Numbered from the stretch's first letter, positions 1 through 14,880 are shown. The stretch: DNA of 64,000 nucleotides from Nematostella vectensis (GCF_932526225.1 NC_064035.1:3533501-3597500); one strand, 5' to 3'. Notes: generated from the sequence alone by a model not told the origin. Numbers and translations are program-made.

Positions 1-3000
1 CTTTAGGTTTGCATGTACTTTATTTTTCTAAGGGTAATCAATTCTTATTAACATTAATAAACGTTTCTAATTAACCGTTCAATATATGGTGCAATAAAGA
101 TTTCAGGAAAATTTTTAACAAGAAAGACAAAAAGCGGTAAAAAAATATGATTTAGAAAAAAAACCCTCTCTTCCCCGCAACAGATATCGCATGTTCTATC
201 CCTTCTAGATAAAGGGATGTCCCTGTTTGGCCTTGACATTTAATGGGCTGCAAAACCTCACCTACATTGTTTGCCTCGTGTGGATATATGCTAATGGATT
301 GTCGGCATTTTATTTTGTATCCGTTTGTCTTTCTACCCCCAAGTGGTAGGGACTTGTTGAAAATTACTCCATATTTGGAGTAAAGTCGTTGCCTTCTAGA
401 TGTTTATATTTCTACTGGTTTCTCTCCAAACATCAAGGCAATAGCCTCGTGATACCATTTTAGAAAACGTCCGCCCATGGCACAGTATGTGAGCCGACAA
501 ACTCCCCAGGTCAGCGGGCTCATTATTGCACACAGCAGGACCGGTTCCTCATAATTGCGCATCATTTGAACAACGCAAAGCATTGTGACTCGAGCTCCCT
601 GTGGTGTTAAGCTCACTAAAACGACTTTAAAATGTTGTCATGAAGTGGTAAATTTTAGATTGCCCATTTGTCCTCCTACATATTTTTTTTACAATACATC
701 TTTCTAGCATTTTATACGTTGACATAAATTTTCAAAAACGCGGATTTTTTTACCATTAGTCCAACCCATTATCAAATGTCGAAACATTTCTAACCGTATG
801 GCTTGCAAATAAACAACCTATTACTGTTAACGGCAAGTTGAGGCGGTTTGTCGTGTGTGTTGACTGCCACCGGCCTCATCAACTCGTCTAGTACACTGCA
901 AAATACACCGCTCCAATCATCAAATCAACCTCGAGAGGGCCGTTCATCTTCTATCAAGTCCACATATTACCTGCCAAAGCCAAGCGTAACAATCCAAATA
1001 GAATGTTCATCTCAAAAACGCCGCCTGTGAATTAAAGCTGGTTTCACAAACACCGGAGACTACAATCCCAAATATTCATAAAAAACTCGACAAACAGCTA
1101 GATGTGTGTGCAGCAGTGCACTGAGGAAATACACGAAGGGGCGGACGAGCTCCTTTCTGCATTCTTTATTTATGATTTGGAACAAGATTATATAATTTCT
1201 CTGTACGGTAGTTTTGTACAATCAGAGGGATTTTTGCAAAATAGGGGTCCGCTTTCTATTACAGCTTTTTCCTCTACCCCAGTGACGCACATGTAAGAAA
1301 CAAGAGCAATATACCATGATACAGAAAATAACTTAGGTTAAACGGTATCTACACTAAACTGTGGAACTTCTAAGGCCCCTCCCTTTACATCAAACTCGAA
1401 ATGATGCTCGTACCACAGGAATCCCATCCAAAGTCTTCCCTCGGGGACGATTAGAGTGTTTATCGCAGTGCCCCCCCCCCCTCCCTAAGGGAACCTTCCA
1501 GCCGAAAATTAAGGCTTGCGGTTCCTGAACCCGCCAGAAGAAATCACTATTTTATCCGGAGATCTCTCCATTAGGGGCCCTACTGCAATTTCGCAAAGTC
1601 GGGAAAAAGATAATGATAAAACATCAAAAGGAGCGATACACGGTAAAACACCTTCACTGTCTGGGTTTTTTACTCTCTCTGCGTTATAATAGAAATTAAG
1701 TGGGGTTTTTTTGTCATTGATTCCTGAAGCTATTTGAAAAGTAACTTAAATCGAAAAGTCTATTTTTTTTAGAAATCGCAGTATCGTTGCTCGTGAAGCA
1801 AAAAAATTCTATAAAATCACATATTGGATGTTGACAAATTTCGGAAAGTTGACTCTGAACAACCTAATCTTGATAAGTACTGTATATTGTGTTTAGCAAT
1901 AACAAATTAAAAAAAAAGGTATTCACCAAAAAAATCACAAAATTTTACATCTGCGCTTTATAACACGTCAATTTCTGTGACGTTTCCAATGTTCAGAACA
2001 AGTGAACCGCTAAGAGTCATGTAGGTCTCCTTCTCACCATGGACCACGGAAAACCCATAAACATTGCCCCTATTGTATGGTTTTATGGTTCCTTTTTCTA
2101 CAACCATGATCTAGCTTTCAAAGCTCTGTTCAAAGTAAACGCTGACAAATAAGAAAATATTTGTTGGTCTTATAACATATCATGTACAGCAAAATTAGCA
2201 AAGTTGTTGGTTTCAAATAATAGGAGTGCAACAAGTGACAAGCACCAGGTCACGATATTAAAATTTTATAAGCTCGTTAGTGGCATTTTTTAGCCAACAT
2301 GGCTCAAAAGAGAAATTTGCAAAGAAGCAAAACGCCCGCCCAACCTAGATACCTTTTTCGCAGGCGGGTGAGAAGGGCGGAACTGTTAAACCCACAAATT
2401 TGATGAACGAGTGTTCTCTTGAATAAAAAAATATAGTTGAAAAACAACAGTGTAAATTAAACTTTGTTTGTGAATAACGATAAAGCAAATATTGCTTTAA
2501 GAAATATCTGAAAAATGGAAGCGCCCTATTCAGGCAGATAACTCGACGAGCAAATATACCAAACAAGCTATTGGCAGTTCTCGATCTTCGACACGAGACT
2601 GTGACGCATTTATTCGATAAAAACTAGCTATGATTAGCAGTCTTTGTTTAATTGGTAATATCACCACATTTAGGTAAACATTACGTTCAAAGACACCGTC
2701 TTTTAAGGAGCTTTCTTACAAATAGGTCACCCTCCTAAGCAACTAAATACAATCAGTATCGATAGCGAAGCTCCTTTTTCCCGAACTTAGATTACGGGAT
2801 AAATAGCCATCAGAATCATTTTTAAATGATATTAAAAAATCTAATGGTGCTTCTTGAATATTCGGTCATTTGCGACGATAAAACGCGCGCTAGACTTCAA
2901 AGGGTTCCGACCACGAAGCTCTCACGTTTGTGGGCTGTAAATTGAAAGCCGACTCACGGAATATGTGTAAAATGTTTTTATTATACCTCTTAACAATTCC

Positions 3001-3307
3001 AGTATATACACAATATTTGTCCTTGCATGAAATAGGTTATTTACAGCTCAACTGTTATTGTAAGGTTTATACAGTGCCATGTTTAGCGTGTGCGCCGCAC
3101 ACGTTCCAGACCAGATAGCATATTTACTTCGCTTTCTAAAAGCGTATATATTTTCACGGTCTGACAAATATTTCGCAATTTGGGCGACATTCGCGGTAAT
3201 TTGGATAAGAAATTAACTCGCTAACTCTACTGTTTGGTAGAATTAGTGACTGCATTGTCCCGCCAGGGATTGATTTAGAGTTTATTAGATGTCCAGCAGG
3301 TCCCGCA
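1..3307. other. Intergenic, downstream of Sp5
   Basis: AT-rich non-coding sequence. I recognise no gene or RNA in it. Short open frames on both strands have no family resemblance. The last few hundred bases are probably 3' untranslated region of the minus-strand Sp5 gene. A short poly-C run lies near 1471. Confidence 0.6.
2977..2982 (-). terminator. Candidate poly(A) signal of Sp5
   Basis: AATAAA on the minus strand, about 325 bp past the Sp5 stop. A second AATAAA lies at 3281-3286, only about 20 bp past the stop, so the site actually used is uncertain. Confidence 0.4.
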
Positions 3308-4615
3308 CTATTGTTCCACGTTAATAAAACTCTCCGTGGACATGTCGGGATCATCGTTCTTAGGGGTCAGTGCTATAACACTGTTTAGTTCATCTACATT
3401 TTCATCCTCGATGACTTTCACAGTCATCCCATAACCCCCATCTTTGTCGTGGATGTTCGACGTAGTTTTGTCCTGTTTCACCGCAACATTCTGGTGAGTC
3501 TTTTGGTGTTTCCTAAGATGATCACTGCGCATAAATCTTTTTCCACACTCGTCACACTGGAATCGTTTCTCTCCAGTATGAGTGCGAAGATGCCGCTGTA
3601 GCTCATCCGATCGCGTGAAACTCTTCCCGCAGAACAGCCAATTGCACACGAATGGTCGTTCCCCTGTGTGCCACCGTAAATGCGCCTTCAAATGCGAGGT
3701 CTTGCCGTAAACCTTCCCGCAGCCGGGGATATGGCAGACATGCTGCTTTCTCTTGCTAGTATTGCCTGTTGTGGCAGCGAGCTGGCAGTTCGGGCATCGG
3801 CACCGTCTGCACCGCCGTGTTCCCGTCACTTGTGTAGTCGCGTAGGGGGACGAGAAGGCACTGTGGTATCCTCCCGCACCGGGTGGAGAGGGTAGACCGT
3901 GCAGTGTGCTGTAGGTGCCATGCGGAGGAGAGCTAGGTACGCGAGGTACTTTATTCGGTTCCACACTCCACCAGTGTTGTGGCGCCATATCGGGGTTGCA
4001 TTCTGCCTTGCAGCTCTCTGTGCATTGCGAGTAGGTGGGCCTAGCGACCGACATCGTGCAGGGGTGACGATGCAGGGATAAACAAGAAGAGTTGGGTGCG
4101 CGCATGGAGGAGCCGTGAGTGAAGGGTAGGCTTGGGGGCATGTGAGACTTGGGTGCCGTGGAGAAACAGAACTCCGGGTAAGGCGCTGCATAGTGTGGGG
4201 ACTCTGCCGGTGGAGTTAGAGGCATGTTTCGCTCCTGATAGGTAGCAAATTGACTCTGTAGGCTCATCGCGTGTTGAACGCTGACTTGGTCGTGGAGCAT
4301 TGAGGTGTACAATTTACCGTGATATTCGGAGAGCTCCGGTAGAACAGAGCCTGGCTGTCCTATACGGCTGCAGGTTGCCGCTAAGAGCGCCAATGGAGAA
4401 GGTTTACCGTATCCCTGAAAAAGAATAAAATAATCCAAGGGTAAATGTCACGTCCGTAACGATGATAACTTCTCAGGTCAATTGGTATGATTCGTACAAC
4501 GCCGTGTGTAAAATAAATAACAAACCACGCTTAAAATAATACACACACGCTCAAAATTATTACTTACATGAGGAAACTGAAATATTTCAGGCTTAGCTAA
4601 CGTAGCCGCTGTCAT
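3308..4615 (-). CDS. Sp5: Sp5-type zinc-finger transcription factor
   Basis: Two coding exons, complement(3308..4414, 4568..4615), give 384 residues. Exon 1 encodes 16 residues from the ATG at 4615 and ends in a GTAAGTA donor. Exon 2 follows a TTTTTCAG acceptor in phase 0. The Sp box ([14 protein letters not shown]) lies at about residues 22-35, a Ser/Pro-rich middle follows, the Buttonhead box (CRRCRCPNC) is near 215, and three C2H2 fingers span about 239-322. The second finger ([19 protein letters not shown]) has the Sp5 form, not the Sp6-9 form. The family binds GC boxes in the nucleus, and Sp5 is an established Wnt/beta-catenin target that represses Wnt genes in Hydra and vertebrates. The length fits the family, and I see no breaks. 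Confidence 0.93.
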
Positions 4616-4956
4616 TTCGAGTAGAGAATTTGGTGTTTTGTTCGCCGAGAGGTTCGAGTGCGATGTGTCTCGGTTGAGAACAATGTCTGACTAACCGAAA
4701 CCTGTGCTCGTCCGCACTAAGCTTTCAGCTGGAGCGAGGTGCCGGTGGCGGAGAAAACAGACCAAATGTAATTAGTCAAACGATGCCGCCGTCCAATGAG
4801 CAGCAAGAGGCGGAGTCAACTGCTTATAGCCTTCTCAGGGAAGTGTTGTTATCGCAAATACGCCGCTATTATCAGAGATGACAGAGGAGGGGAGCGAGGG
4901 CGGCGAAGTAATGAACAGAATCAAAAGACGAGACATTTTATGATTGGATTTAGATG

Positions 4957-4973
4957 ATCAAAGGCGACCGCCG
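4957..4973 (-). promoter_or_regulatory. TCF/LEF site with adjacent helper-type site
   Basis: ATCAAAGG at 4957-4964 reads CCTTTGAT on the Sp5 strand, a match to the TCF/LEF HMG-box consensus. ACCGCCG at 4967-4973 matches the RCCGCCR helper motif bound by the TCF C-clamp. The pair lies about 340 bp upstream of the Sp5 start codon. The matches are visible; a function in Wnt control of Sp5 is inferred. Confidence 0.4.
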
Positions 4974-6362
4974 CTAAAGAGCTCTGTTGATTGGTCGGGC
5001 TTCTATAAACAGACGGCATGACAGTGCTTGAAAGAAAATCATGTGTTGTGTTGTTGTGTGTTCTCCGCTATCGCGCTACGTTATTGTCATCATCTTCACG
5101 AGTACTGTCATTCTGTCGGCAAAGAGACCGCCTGTATTTCAATAAGAAAGCAGTCCCAATACACTTTTGAAGGACGCAAACAGCCTATTGTATCCATAAC
5201 AAGCTATAAACAATTAAGAACGCAATGCACGGGGTCTTGATGTGGCTTTTTTGACGATGAAAACGCTCGAGGTGTTAACTGAGTAACCTTTTATCCTACC
5301 GCCGCTTGCATTATCATGTTCCCTCTACCGCCGGCGAGTGTGTTTATTTCGCCACAAATCCCTGACCAAACACCATACCTCACGTTTTGGTTTTCCGGGA
5401 ACTTAAACATCACTTGAACGACAATCACAAGAAGCTCACACAACAATGGTGCTTAAATTCAAGTGAAATGTTGGCTTTTTGGTGTAAGCGCGGGTTCTAA
5501 CCTAAACTCTAGGGCGCTGGGTCACAACGTGCTAATTACATTCCCGCCTCCAGTCGCCGCCTCGAGCACCACCTACCATAATATTTACGCCAATCAAGCT
5601 AAATCCGATTAGCCTTTGAGCACAAGGGCTTGATACTAAAAAGCGACGAATTTTCGCAGCAATTTGCTGCCCTGGAAAAACATGTCGTAATCAAGACAGC
5701 CTTTAGCCAACACTAAACCGCGGTGACTTGTTTATAGGTAATTATCATGGCTAATTCTGGCTCAAATCGTCGGCATCCTTTGACATTCGCAGATCAATTT
5801 CGACCAATTTCCTTGGCTAACAATTAACGAGTTATTCGCACTTTTAGTGTGCTTGCTAGAGGTGACAACATTTTTTCATCAAGCTTAGGTGACTATTTTT
5901 CCGCTATGCATTTTATTGCTGTGAGGGCTGGTTTGCCAGTAGCCCAAAAAGACGTTATGCTCGTGTGGAAATGGCGGCGGCTTTCGCACCCAGAGACTAA
6001 TATCAGTCAAGTGCAGACCGAGCAGATACTTGCACTCAGCTCTTTAGCTATTCTTGGCTAAACAATAGCCACGGGCGATGCATAAACCAGAGCCTGTTCC
6101 GTAAAACGTGGATGATTTTACTAAATGATAAGCTTTAATGCATCTCAACTCACTTTCCAGAAAAGATGTGATCTCATTTATCGCTGAAATGGTGACAAAT
6201 AATCCAACGGAGAGTCGCTTGTGACGAGTTCATTCCCAGCAAACAGTGCTTATTACATCCTCGTCTAACCATCAACACCGTAATAGCCCAACAATGTTTC
6301 ACTAAGATCTAAGAGTGAGGAGGAAATTTCTAAAACTGATTCCAACTGTGATTTTTATTGAT

Positions 6363-6389
6363 GTTTGGCCGCGGGGCCGCGCGCCAAAC
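6363..6389. other. GC-rich imperfect palindrome
   Basis: The arms GTTTGGC and GCCAAAC flank GCGG and CCGC around a 2-base centre, inside otherwise AT-rich DNA. It is a possible protein-binding site or cruciform. Nothing else supports a function. Confidence 0.35.
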
Positions 6390-9300
6390 AAAGGATCGTG
6401 GTGCTATTTGGAATGACTGCATTGAATGAATGTAGGCTGACGACTGTATGGTGCCTCGCACGATGGGGGCTCTATCAATTATTTACTTTGTTTCTCGGAG
6501 CTGAATTCATCAAATTTATTTTTAAGTGAAAGAGTATATCCTTCGCCCATTATTATGAATCTAAATAGAACAATTAGTTCACGCGCGCCGTGATCAAGAG
6601 AAAATTTGATGGGTAAACTGAAGGGCGTAGAGCTTTTTGCGTTGAGCGGAGAGACCAATTTGCGGAAGTTTGACTGAGAAATGACAGGGATGGCAGAAAC
6701 GTGGAGATCTGATCTGAATAGAGAAGGTTGCGAGGTCCGCATATCTATTTACTCTGAATTCCAAATGATCACTCACGCCATTATCGCGCTTTCAAGCACC
6801 AACAATGACTGAATTGTCGTCAATATAAGCTCTTCGCTTGTCTTTGTAAACCTTGTTAACTGCATAAAGCTAATCCATCCGAAAAACACGTAAACTCTGG
6901 AATGAATGGACTTAATTTAAAAGAAAGCCAATCGTTTGATATTTTTGATAAACGCAGACAATATATCTGCAAACCGCCACAATAGAAATGGACCGTAAAA
7001 GCAAACAATGCAGTGTCTACGTTTGCTCACACGAGAACTTAAATTGAATTTCTTTTCGCACGGTTATCGTTGCTAATTCTGTTTCCTATGTTTTCTCAAT
7101 AGTGTCCCTCAAATATTTTCAAAACAAAGAAGGTATTCCCAACCAGTCACAGTAATTTAGTGTTCATTGCAAGCGAAGACACGATGAGCCTTTTCCTAAC
7201 AACACATTTTTTTGTGATGCTTTTTAGCAAACAAGATGAAAAGGCGAGCCGACCTCCTTGAAAGACCTCGAGGCACCGTCTTTGTTGATATATCCGAACG
7301 TTCCAGTTTCCACTGATAAGTTAATCCATCCCAAAAAGGCTCTTCGGTACAAATAGGTAATCATCAGAGATTCGAGACTGGAGTATAATCCCTAGTTCGC
7401 CGCCTACAACAGTTAACGCTATGTCATCAAAGCATTGTGTTGGTTATTGTAAGCTGGTTCGCGGCCCCGATCTCCATGTATCATATACCTGGAATCTCTA
7501 TTGATATACGCGACCTCCCGACAAGAAAAAAACGGAGAAAGAGCAAACAAACTGATGGTGGCAGCGTGAAAATTCAGAGCACAAAAATTAAAGTGGATGT
7601 GACGCTTTTCTATTTTAATTCACTGTTTCGAGACATTTCGGCTTATTCAGTACACAAAGCAACACTAATAATCTTAGACAAATTATATAATTCCAAATAG
7701 TCTCCGTCACGCCGATTAATAAACTCCCCTAAAATTCAAACGCCATTTTTGTTTCGTTTCTAATTAATGTCAACTTTTTGATAATATCTATGCACTCTTA
7801 AAAATGCAGCGAGAAGAATAAGTCTTGTGTTTATTTGCTACAAAGGAAATGTTTTTTTTCTCCAGTAGTGTAATTTTAGCTGCAAACTTATCAGACTCCA
7901 TGAATACAAAAAGCTGTGCCGCTAAAAGCTTTTAAGCGCGATCTCCAAATATGTTGCATTGAGAGGAGATCTATACGCTATTAAAAAATCAAGTCAGTCC
8001 TTGCGTCCGTGTGCTTAATTGAGTCGGTACCGTTTGAACTCCGGCGTTGCATCCAATTTGAGCCAATTTTACTTAAGATAAACGTAATTGAGCCTTCTTC
8101 TCACCTGTACGGCAAGAAAAATATGGAAATAACAGATCTTGACGCTAGCGGGTCTCGCGAGCCACAAAACACCAAAAGCCCCGTAAAGAACTCAAATATT
8201 CTTCACTTAGCTTATAATTATGTACTTTGTGTATTATTTCGCCCATCCGTCGGCTACTCGTGATCTTCCGTAAGGACGCTTTTTGCCGGCCGATAGACGA
8301 AGTGTCTGCGGGAAAAAGTCGGCGCTTTTCAACAAAGTTTTTCTCCTGATAAGAAATCACCCAAGAACCACCTACGCAAAAACATTATTTATATGAACAT
8401 ATATATGCACACGCAAAAAGAAAAAAAGAAAACGCAATGATTTGGACAATGAATTTAAACTCGTAAGAAAAGTATAATAAAAAGTATGATGTTTTTCAAA
8501 GAAATAAACAAAGTAACCTTGGACTGAATAGAGCTCAGGTGGGGTGTATCGAACAAAATGAACCTCTAAATCAACAATGTTTGTGTGCACACGAGAATAA
8601 TAATAAACCTTTGAGCCGTCTTGCGGCCATTCTTGTTTGGGGTTTATGAAACCACCATTTGTCGTAGACTTTAGTTGCAACCCAAAACCACTGAACTTCT
8701 AATTGTGTTAGTAAACTTGCGCCAGTGATCTGCCAAACACTCGATCTACAACGTGCTTTGCTCTTTTTGTCACACATGACATGGATGCACTGCAATTTAC
8801 AAACGAGATATTTGAAAAGTTTTGGAGGCAAAGCCCAAACCTGGCTTTTTAAAGTTTCTGGTTGATAAGGAGGGGTTCCCTGGGAACGCCTTTCGATTTG
8901 ACCTGTTTGACGTTACGTCATGTCTGATTATATAGTTCTATAGCTCACAATAGCCAACGACTCTGTGGAAGAAAAAGAGACTTTTCCTAAATCATTGTGT
9001 ATCTTTTTACTACGATGATGCGAATGTGTGGCAAAAAGATTCAACGGATGCCATTGCCCCAGGCGGGAGGGCATTGCCAGAAAAATAACTCCGCAAAGGG
9101 GCAGTTCTAGGGTCGATCTTCAATATCTTTATGGGTAATCTCGCTTTGTTTTACTCTGCAAACACTTATCTGCCGTACAATCGCTAGAGAGATTCTTATG
9201 CCCACTGAGGCGATCTTTACTCAAGTAAACAAGCTATGTGCAGGATGTTATTTCACCAAGTACGCATCACGCGAGCTCGAGAGAGGCCAGACGCCTTCTG

Positions 9301-12300
9301 TGAGCTTACTATAGCTAACATTTGCGTGAAATGTTCCAGTTTCTATAAGGGTCGATTCAGAAACATGAAACTGTGGTTTAGCCTTCTTCACTTCGGTACC
9401 TTTGAGCTGCCGTGCCAGCCGCTTGCATTTAAACAAAAAGCCTACAGGCCGCAAACCTAATTGCACTGTTTCTATGGCTCTTCCCAATTACAAGACTCTC
9501 GGGCTTCGGTCGGTACACGACAAAGGCAATTAGGCCGAGCCGTGGTAATGGCCACACGGCCCTCTTCTAATAGGGAAAAGCGGGGAGGCGAAGCCCTGGA
9601 TAACAATACACGGCATTTACACCGATAACCTGCAAACTTTTTTCTTAGTAAAAATAATATTAAAACTTTGCTCTTAATAGTAGCGAGTTGGCCAGTGCAT
9701 TTGTGTATGTTTCGGTAAAGTTACCCTCTGTGTCGGGGATGGTTCGTATAAAAGACGTTAATTCTTTAAGTCAAGAGCCTAACTAGGCCGATAGAACAAT
9801 CATATATACGGGCTTGTACGTTAATTAGGAGCTAAGCCGCTAGGGTCCCTCTGGATTAGTTTGCTCTTACTGATCATAGTATTGCCGACATAATGGGGTT
9901 TACATTTTGCCAATGGTTCTTTTCAATTGAGTCTATTGACCGGTCCAGCCGACAAGCCGCTTTCGCAGTAATCATGCAATCACTCTAAAAGGACCCTTGC
10001 TTTGTATCTGGCTTAAACACACTGTTCTAGTTTGTTGGACAACAGGTTGATTATGACAACACCGCGGTGCCAGGGTAATATTTACAACGCGGCAAATCTT
10101 GGTAAAAAAAAGACGACGACCTGCCCACGAAACCTTCACGATTTTCAAGAGAACGTTGACTAAGACCATTTTGGAGTAATTTCTTTTCCCCCGTAGAAAT
10201 TTAGCCGCGTTACCACTCAACATTTTTGCATATTCTTCGTACTTGATGTGACACGAGTCGGTTATTTTTACGAAAAAGGAGCATCTATCCAAAATAAACG
10301 CTTCGCGTTACAAATGTTATGATTTTGAAAAGGAAAACATTATAATATAAGATTGCTTGTACAGCTAGAAAAATAAACGCGAAAATGTCATATAGAGCTA
10401 AGTGAAAAAATGTCAATTTATAAAAAGGGGGAAAAAATCGAAGTTCCATTCATTCTTCAATGAATCCTGTGTTTTACGCTAGACCCATTGCTGCGCAGGG
10501 TGCTAAAATATCTCTATATTAATAATAAAAAAAAAAACACAAAGGACTACTAACCTTAGGTAGAGATTGCAAGCGGACTAACCAGTCGTCCATGTTGCCA
10601 GTTCACGACCCAGACAGCAACTGCTACTATCTAGGTATCAGTCGACCAATTATACGCCTCTTCGCTATATCAACTGGAGCAACTGGGGGTTTTCCATCTG
10701 TCGGACGTTAGGGGATGCGCACTGCAGATTTGCTCACAACTCTAATTGGACGCAGGCGTGGGGGCGCATACGAACCAGTCTCCTGCTGGGCATACGGCGA
10801 AAGCAATCCACGTTCTTTGCTCGTTTAGTCAAATCACCCCGGTCGGGAATTCTAAAACGGCGTCTGGGAGAGAGCAGCTGGTCCTTAGGTCAGGATGGCT
10901 TGGAGGACTACAAGGCGGGGCTGGCTGATATGTGCGCAGCTCTGCGCGGTGGAATATTCCATTTGATAATTTCTGGCCGCACAACAAACCACGGGTGCCA
11001 CGGATGACCTGATTAGCTGATGCTGAGGTTTACAAAATATTGAAATTAATCTCGAGCAACAGTTTAGTTTGTATCACAGCTCATATCCTGCGCGTGTTGC
11101 AAGGGAGATAAGGCCGCCGGAAAACGCACGGGTTGGAGTAATGAATAGTTGCGTGGGATAATACGCACCTCACGGCCGCACCTCATTTGTCTAGCTCTCG
11201 GCAATCAAGAAAATTAAACTGCGATTAAATAAGACTAAAGTAGTCTTCGCCTAACTCTACCAACAAGATAAAATTAGGAAACGTTGGGCAAATAGTACTT
11301 ACGGAAATTGTTTGCCTTCATGTGGTGGCTTTTAAGTGCATCAATCTCTAGAAAAGAAAGTCCAATAGACAGTAACGTTAGAGTCGCGTTGAAGAAGTTT
11401 TCATTTTTTTAAATAAGCAAAAGTGAATGAATACAGTGATACCCACCCAGGATCATTCGCTTTTATAAGAGGGAAGAAGCGGTTCAGGATATTTCTCCCT
11501 TTTATTATTGAAACAATATAGCATGATAGTCATTATAAGGACTTCGTTTTGAAAACAAATAAACCTAAACAAGAAAAAGTCTCGATGCGCAAACTCTTGG
11601 TGCATAAAACAATGTGGCCGATCTTGAATCTCTTTTTGAAGTAATCTTGTAACGTGTCCTATCTCTAAGACAGCATGTCATTATCATTATCGTATTGTTC
11701 TATTTCGTCAAATAAAGGGTTTAATTTTCTTGTTATAATTTAGAGGGAGTGATATGGTAATATAGCGATAATGGCTTGGATATCTATTTTGTAGATGACT
11801 AAAACATGTCTTGCAATTGTTCTTTAGATTAAAGATCTCCATATAGAAGACAACACATGGAAAGTGTTATTCTCTTTTCGAGAAACGGTTTATCAATTTT
11901 CCCTCTTCTGGTGACTGCGTTTATTGCTACACATTCTTTGTGATAAGACCGGCAGAAAAATCTGGTTAGTAAGAGAAAAGAAAAGGGTTTAACGGAACAA
12001 AGCATGAACAATGTACAAACTTACAAACGTAAGAATCTGCCACAAGAGGATGTAAAAATGACTCTTTTACGATAGGTCCTAGTTAAAGGTATATGTTTGA
12101 CATTCTCGATCCCACCCAGAGGTAGAGTCTGAAATCATATATTTGTTATTACCGCTTTCTCTAAGAAACCTACTTCTTATCAAATATATTGCCGAAGTTT
12201 CCCCGAAAAGTTACCTTGTTTTCTACTGCTCTTAATTTTTAAAGTTTGTAGAAGTGAATAAAGTCATTCCATTCTTCGGAATCAACTGTTTTGATTGAAA

Positions 12301-14880
12301 TATAACATTATAAGGAATTTTGTCTTGATGACTTCATGATAAAAAGCGACAAACCCTTCCAAACGCATAATATTCATGAGAGTGTTGTGTTTAGAGTAGT
12401 TCTAAGCTTTGTGGAGATTAACTCGTGTAGATTGGCTGTAGAAAGCTAGTAGTGTTGAAGATAAGGGTACACAAAGTCAATGACAAAGTGAGATGATACC
12501 AAGCCTGGTATTGTGTTTGACTTATCAACCATCGTCTACTTGACGAAAAGAACTCTCTTCAGAAACAAAGAATTGCACTTTCGAAGCCCTTGGATAACTT
12601 CTTGTCCCGCAGTCCAAGCAATACAAGGTTCCCATTCAAACACAACTACTTCCATCTCTGCGGGAAGCGAGTCGCTAGCTAAATCCACAGTCGGATTCTA
12701 ATCAAGTTTTAATTGTATTCTTACCAGCGTTAACTAAGCTTGAACATATCCTGTCTCAACACACGGTTCGTCTTCTCCGCTTGAGATTCCGGTGACATGA
12801 GTATCTTCGTACTTTGCTAAGTTCGCTCACACAGGGCGGTCTGCCGACGGGAATGAAAGCTAGTACAGGTTGCCTTGTGTTTAATGAAGCCGTAATTCAA
12901 TCACAGATATTACGGTCAGCAAAGCACGGCGAGGGCGGAGCTGGCAAACCAGCCTGCCTAGTATACGCCAGGCTCCTTTGTCCTTAACCGTACATAACAG
13001 GCTTTATCATGTAACAGGCAAAGAAAGCTAGCCACACAAGTCTGAAGACATCTTTTTGCGTTACTACATTTACTAAGTCATTTTTATAAAAAAAAAATAT
13101 CAGTCGACTAAAAAAGAAATGAATTTAAGATGATTAGTTGTATGGTATTAGAGATGAAACTCCAAGTTGATAAAGGTGCTCTTTTAGTATTTTTTTTTCT
13201 CGCGTTGTTGATAAGAAATAGAATTGATCAGCTCCCTCGATAACTTGTAGAATACCATGCCCCGAAGCGAAAATGAAAACACTAGCTCACGGAAAATTCT
13301 TGACAGCATTTTAATGATTCACACAAGAATGGAGTCATTTTCAATGGGAATAAATACATGAGAATAAGAGAGCACGCGGCACAGAGGTTATGCGAATTGG
13401 ATTTGAGTCTTATCATCCTAACGGGGCAACAAAGATGTAAGCAGCCTGCTTTACAGAGGGCTAACGATTAAATCCATATATCGCGCTCAGAGATAGCTAA
13501 ATAAACGCTACAAGTAAGCAAGCAATCGTATTAGAAAAAAAAATCAAAGCATGCTTTTAAAATCAAGGCTTTCTTCCTAATACCCGGAGCCGTCGAACAT
13601 CATTTGGAGCAAACAGGTTATGAAAAAGCCATAAAACCAACATGAACGTGTGGAGATAGAATGATAAACAAACAATAACCGGCATTTTCAAAGGCATTTC
13701 GGCTTTGTGCTAAATGGACATGGGGCTAGCAAAGATAAACAAGGCAGCGCCGGGTTTGATGACAAAAAGCTCCAAACCCCCCATTTACACCGTTTACCGG
13801 GATAAAAAGGACAGCTTAATCTAAATAAAAAGCAAGGAATAATCTCTTCACAAGAAATAAAAGATAGGAAAATGCAAGGCCGACAGTGATCCCAATTACC
13901 AACCTATCGCTGAAGCACTTTAATCCACAGAAACCGATCAAAAACAAAGTCTAGCGACGGTGAAAAGACAACTGAAAGTGTATTGCCAAGTACTCCGCTA
14001 AGGGTTGAGCAAACACGGATGATTATTACCAATAACTTATTATGTCTTAAGGCCATAGTAGCGCAGGCACCCCGGGCTGATTGGATTGTCTTATGGTACC
14101 CGTTACACACGTCCAAGTAAGCCTCTAAAAGCTGCCTACACGGACAGGGATCTGCCAAGTAGCGCGACCGACTTCCGATGGTATAGCAAACCTGGTAAGC
14201 AAAGTTCTAGAAGCCGTAATGCGTACGCGCGGGAATCACTTTACAAGAACGAGTTTCGTTCTATAACGTGTTGTTTTGGCTTATCCGAGACGTGCCCTTA
14301 GGGGTGGGGGTCGGCGCCAGTGAAACCCGCGCATCCCTTTGATGATTCGACGATACACCATTGCGGCTCACTGCGCCGCTCATTAAAGTCAAACATTCAA
14401 TTAAGCCCCAACATCCATTCGACCACTGTTTTGGCATGTTTATCTTTAAATATGGATGAAACCTTGACTGCTGGTAGCGTTGACCGTGAAGTGCAAAAGC
14501 TACAGGCGTTCCTAACAGACCTCGCGAAGAAAATGGTACCTAGTCTACATCCATCTCGTGTACCATCACGTTGAAACATGGGAAAACTTTCGTTGGGTGG
14601 GTGTATCGACGCTTAATGTAATACTACCGCTAATATAAAATTCGCCGCTTAATGCAATTCTAACTCTTAATGTAACAAATGTAATAAACACAAATATTTT
14701 GAATAAAAAGAGAAATAATTCATGGTAAGTCGTCTTATGGTCAAAAAGGGGTACAAGGAAGAGGCCAAGTAAGGTAATCAATTGTTTCATCACAACTAGG
14801 CAAAATCATATCGTGAGGGTGGGGTGGGGTGGGAATATCAAATTTGCTTCCAGAATGTCAGAGGGATAAAACCCTCTGGG

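Larger units (their letters stand above)
4616..14880. other. Long intergenic region upstream of Sp5
   Basis: About 10 kb with no coding exon I can support. Short open frames on either strand carry no recognisable motif. The first kilobase should hold the Sp5 promoter and 5' untranslated region, with CCAAT-type sequences near 4793 and 4988 (reverse orientation). The rest is AT-rich and may hold enhancers, but sequence alone does not show it. Confidence 0.5.
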
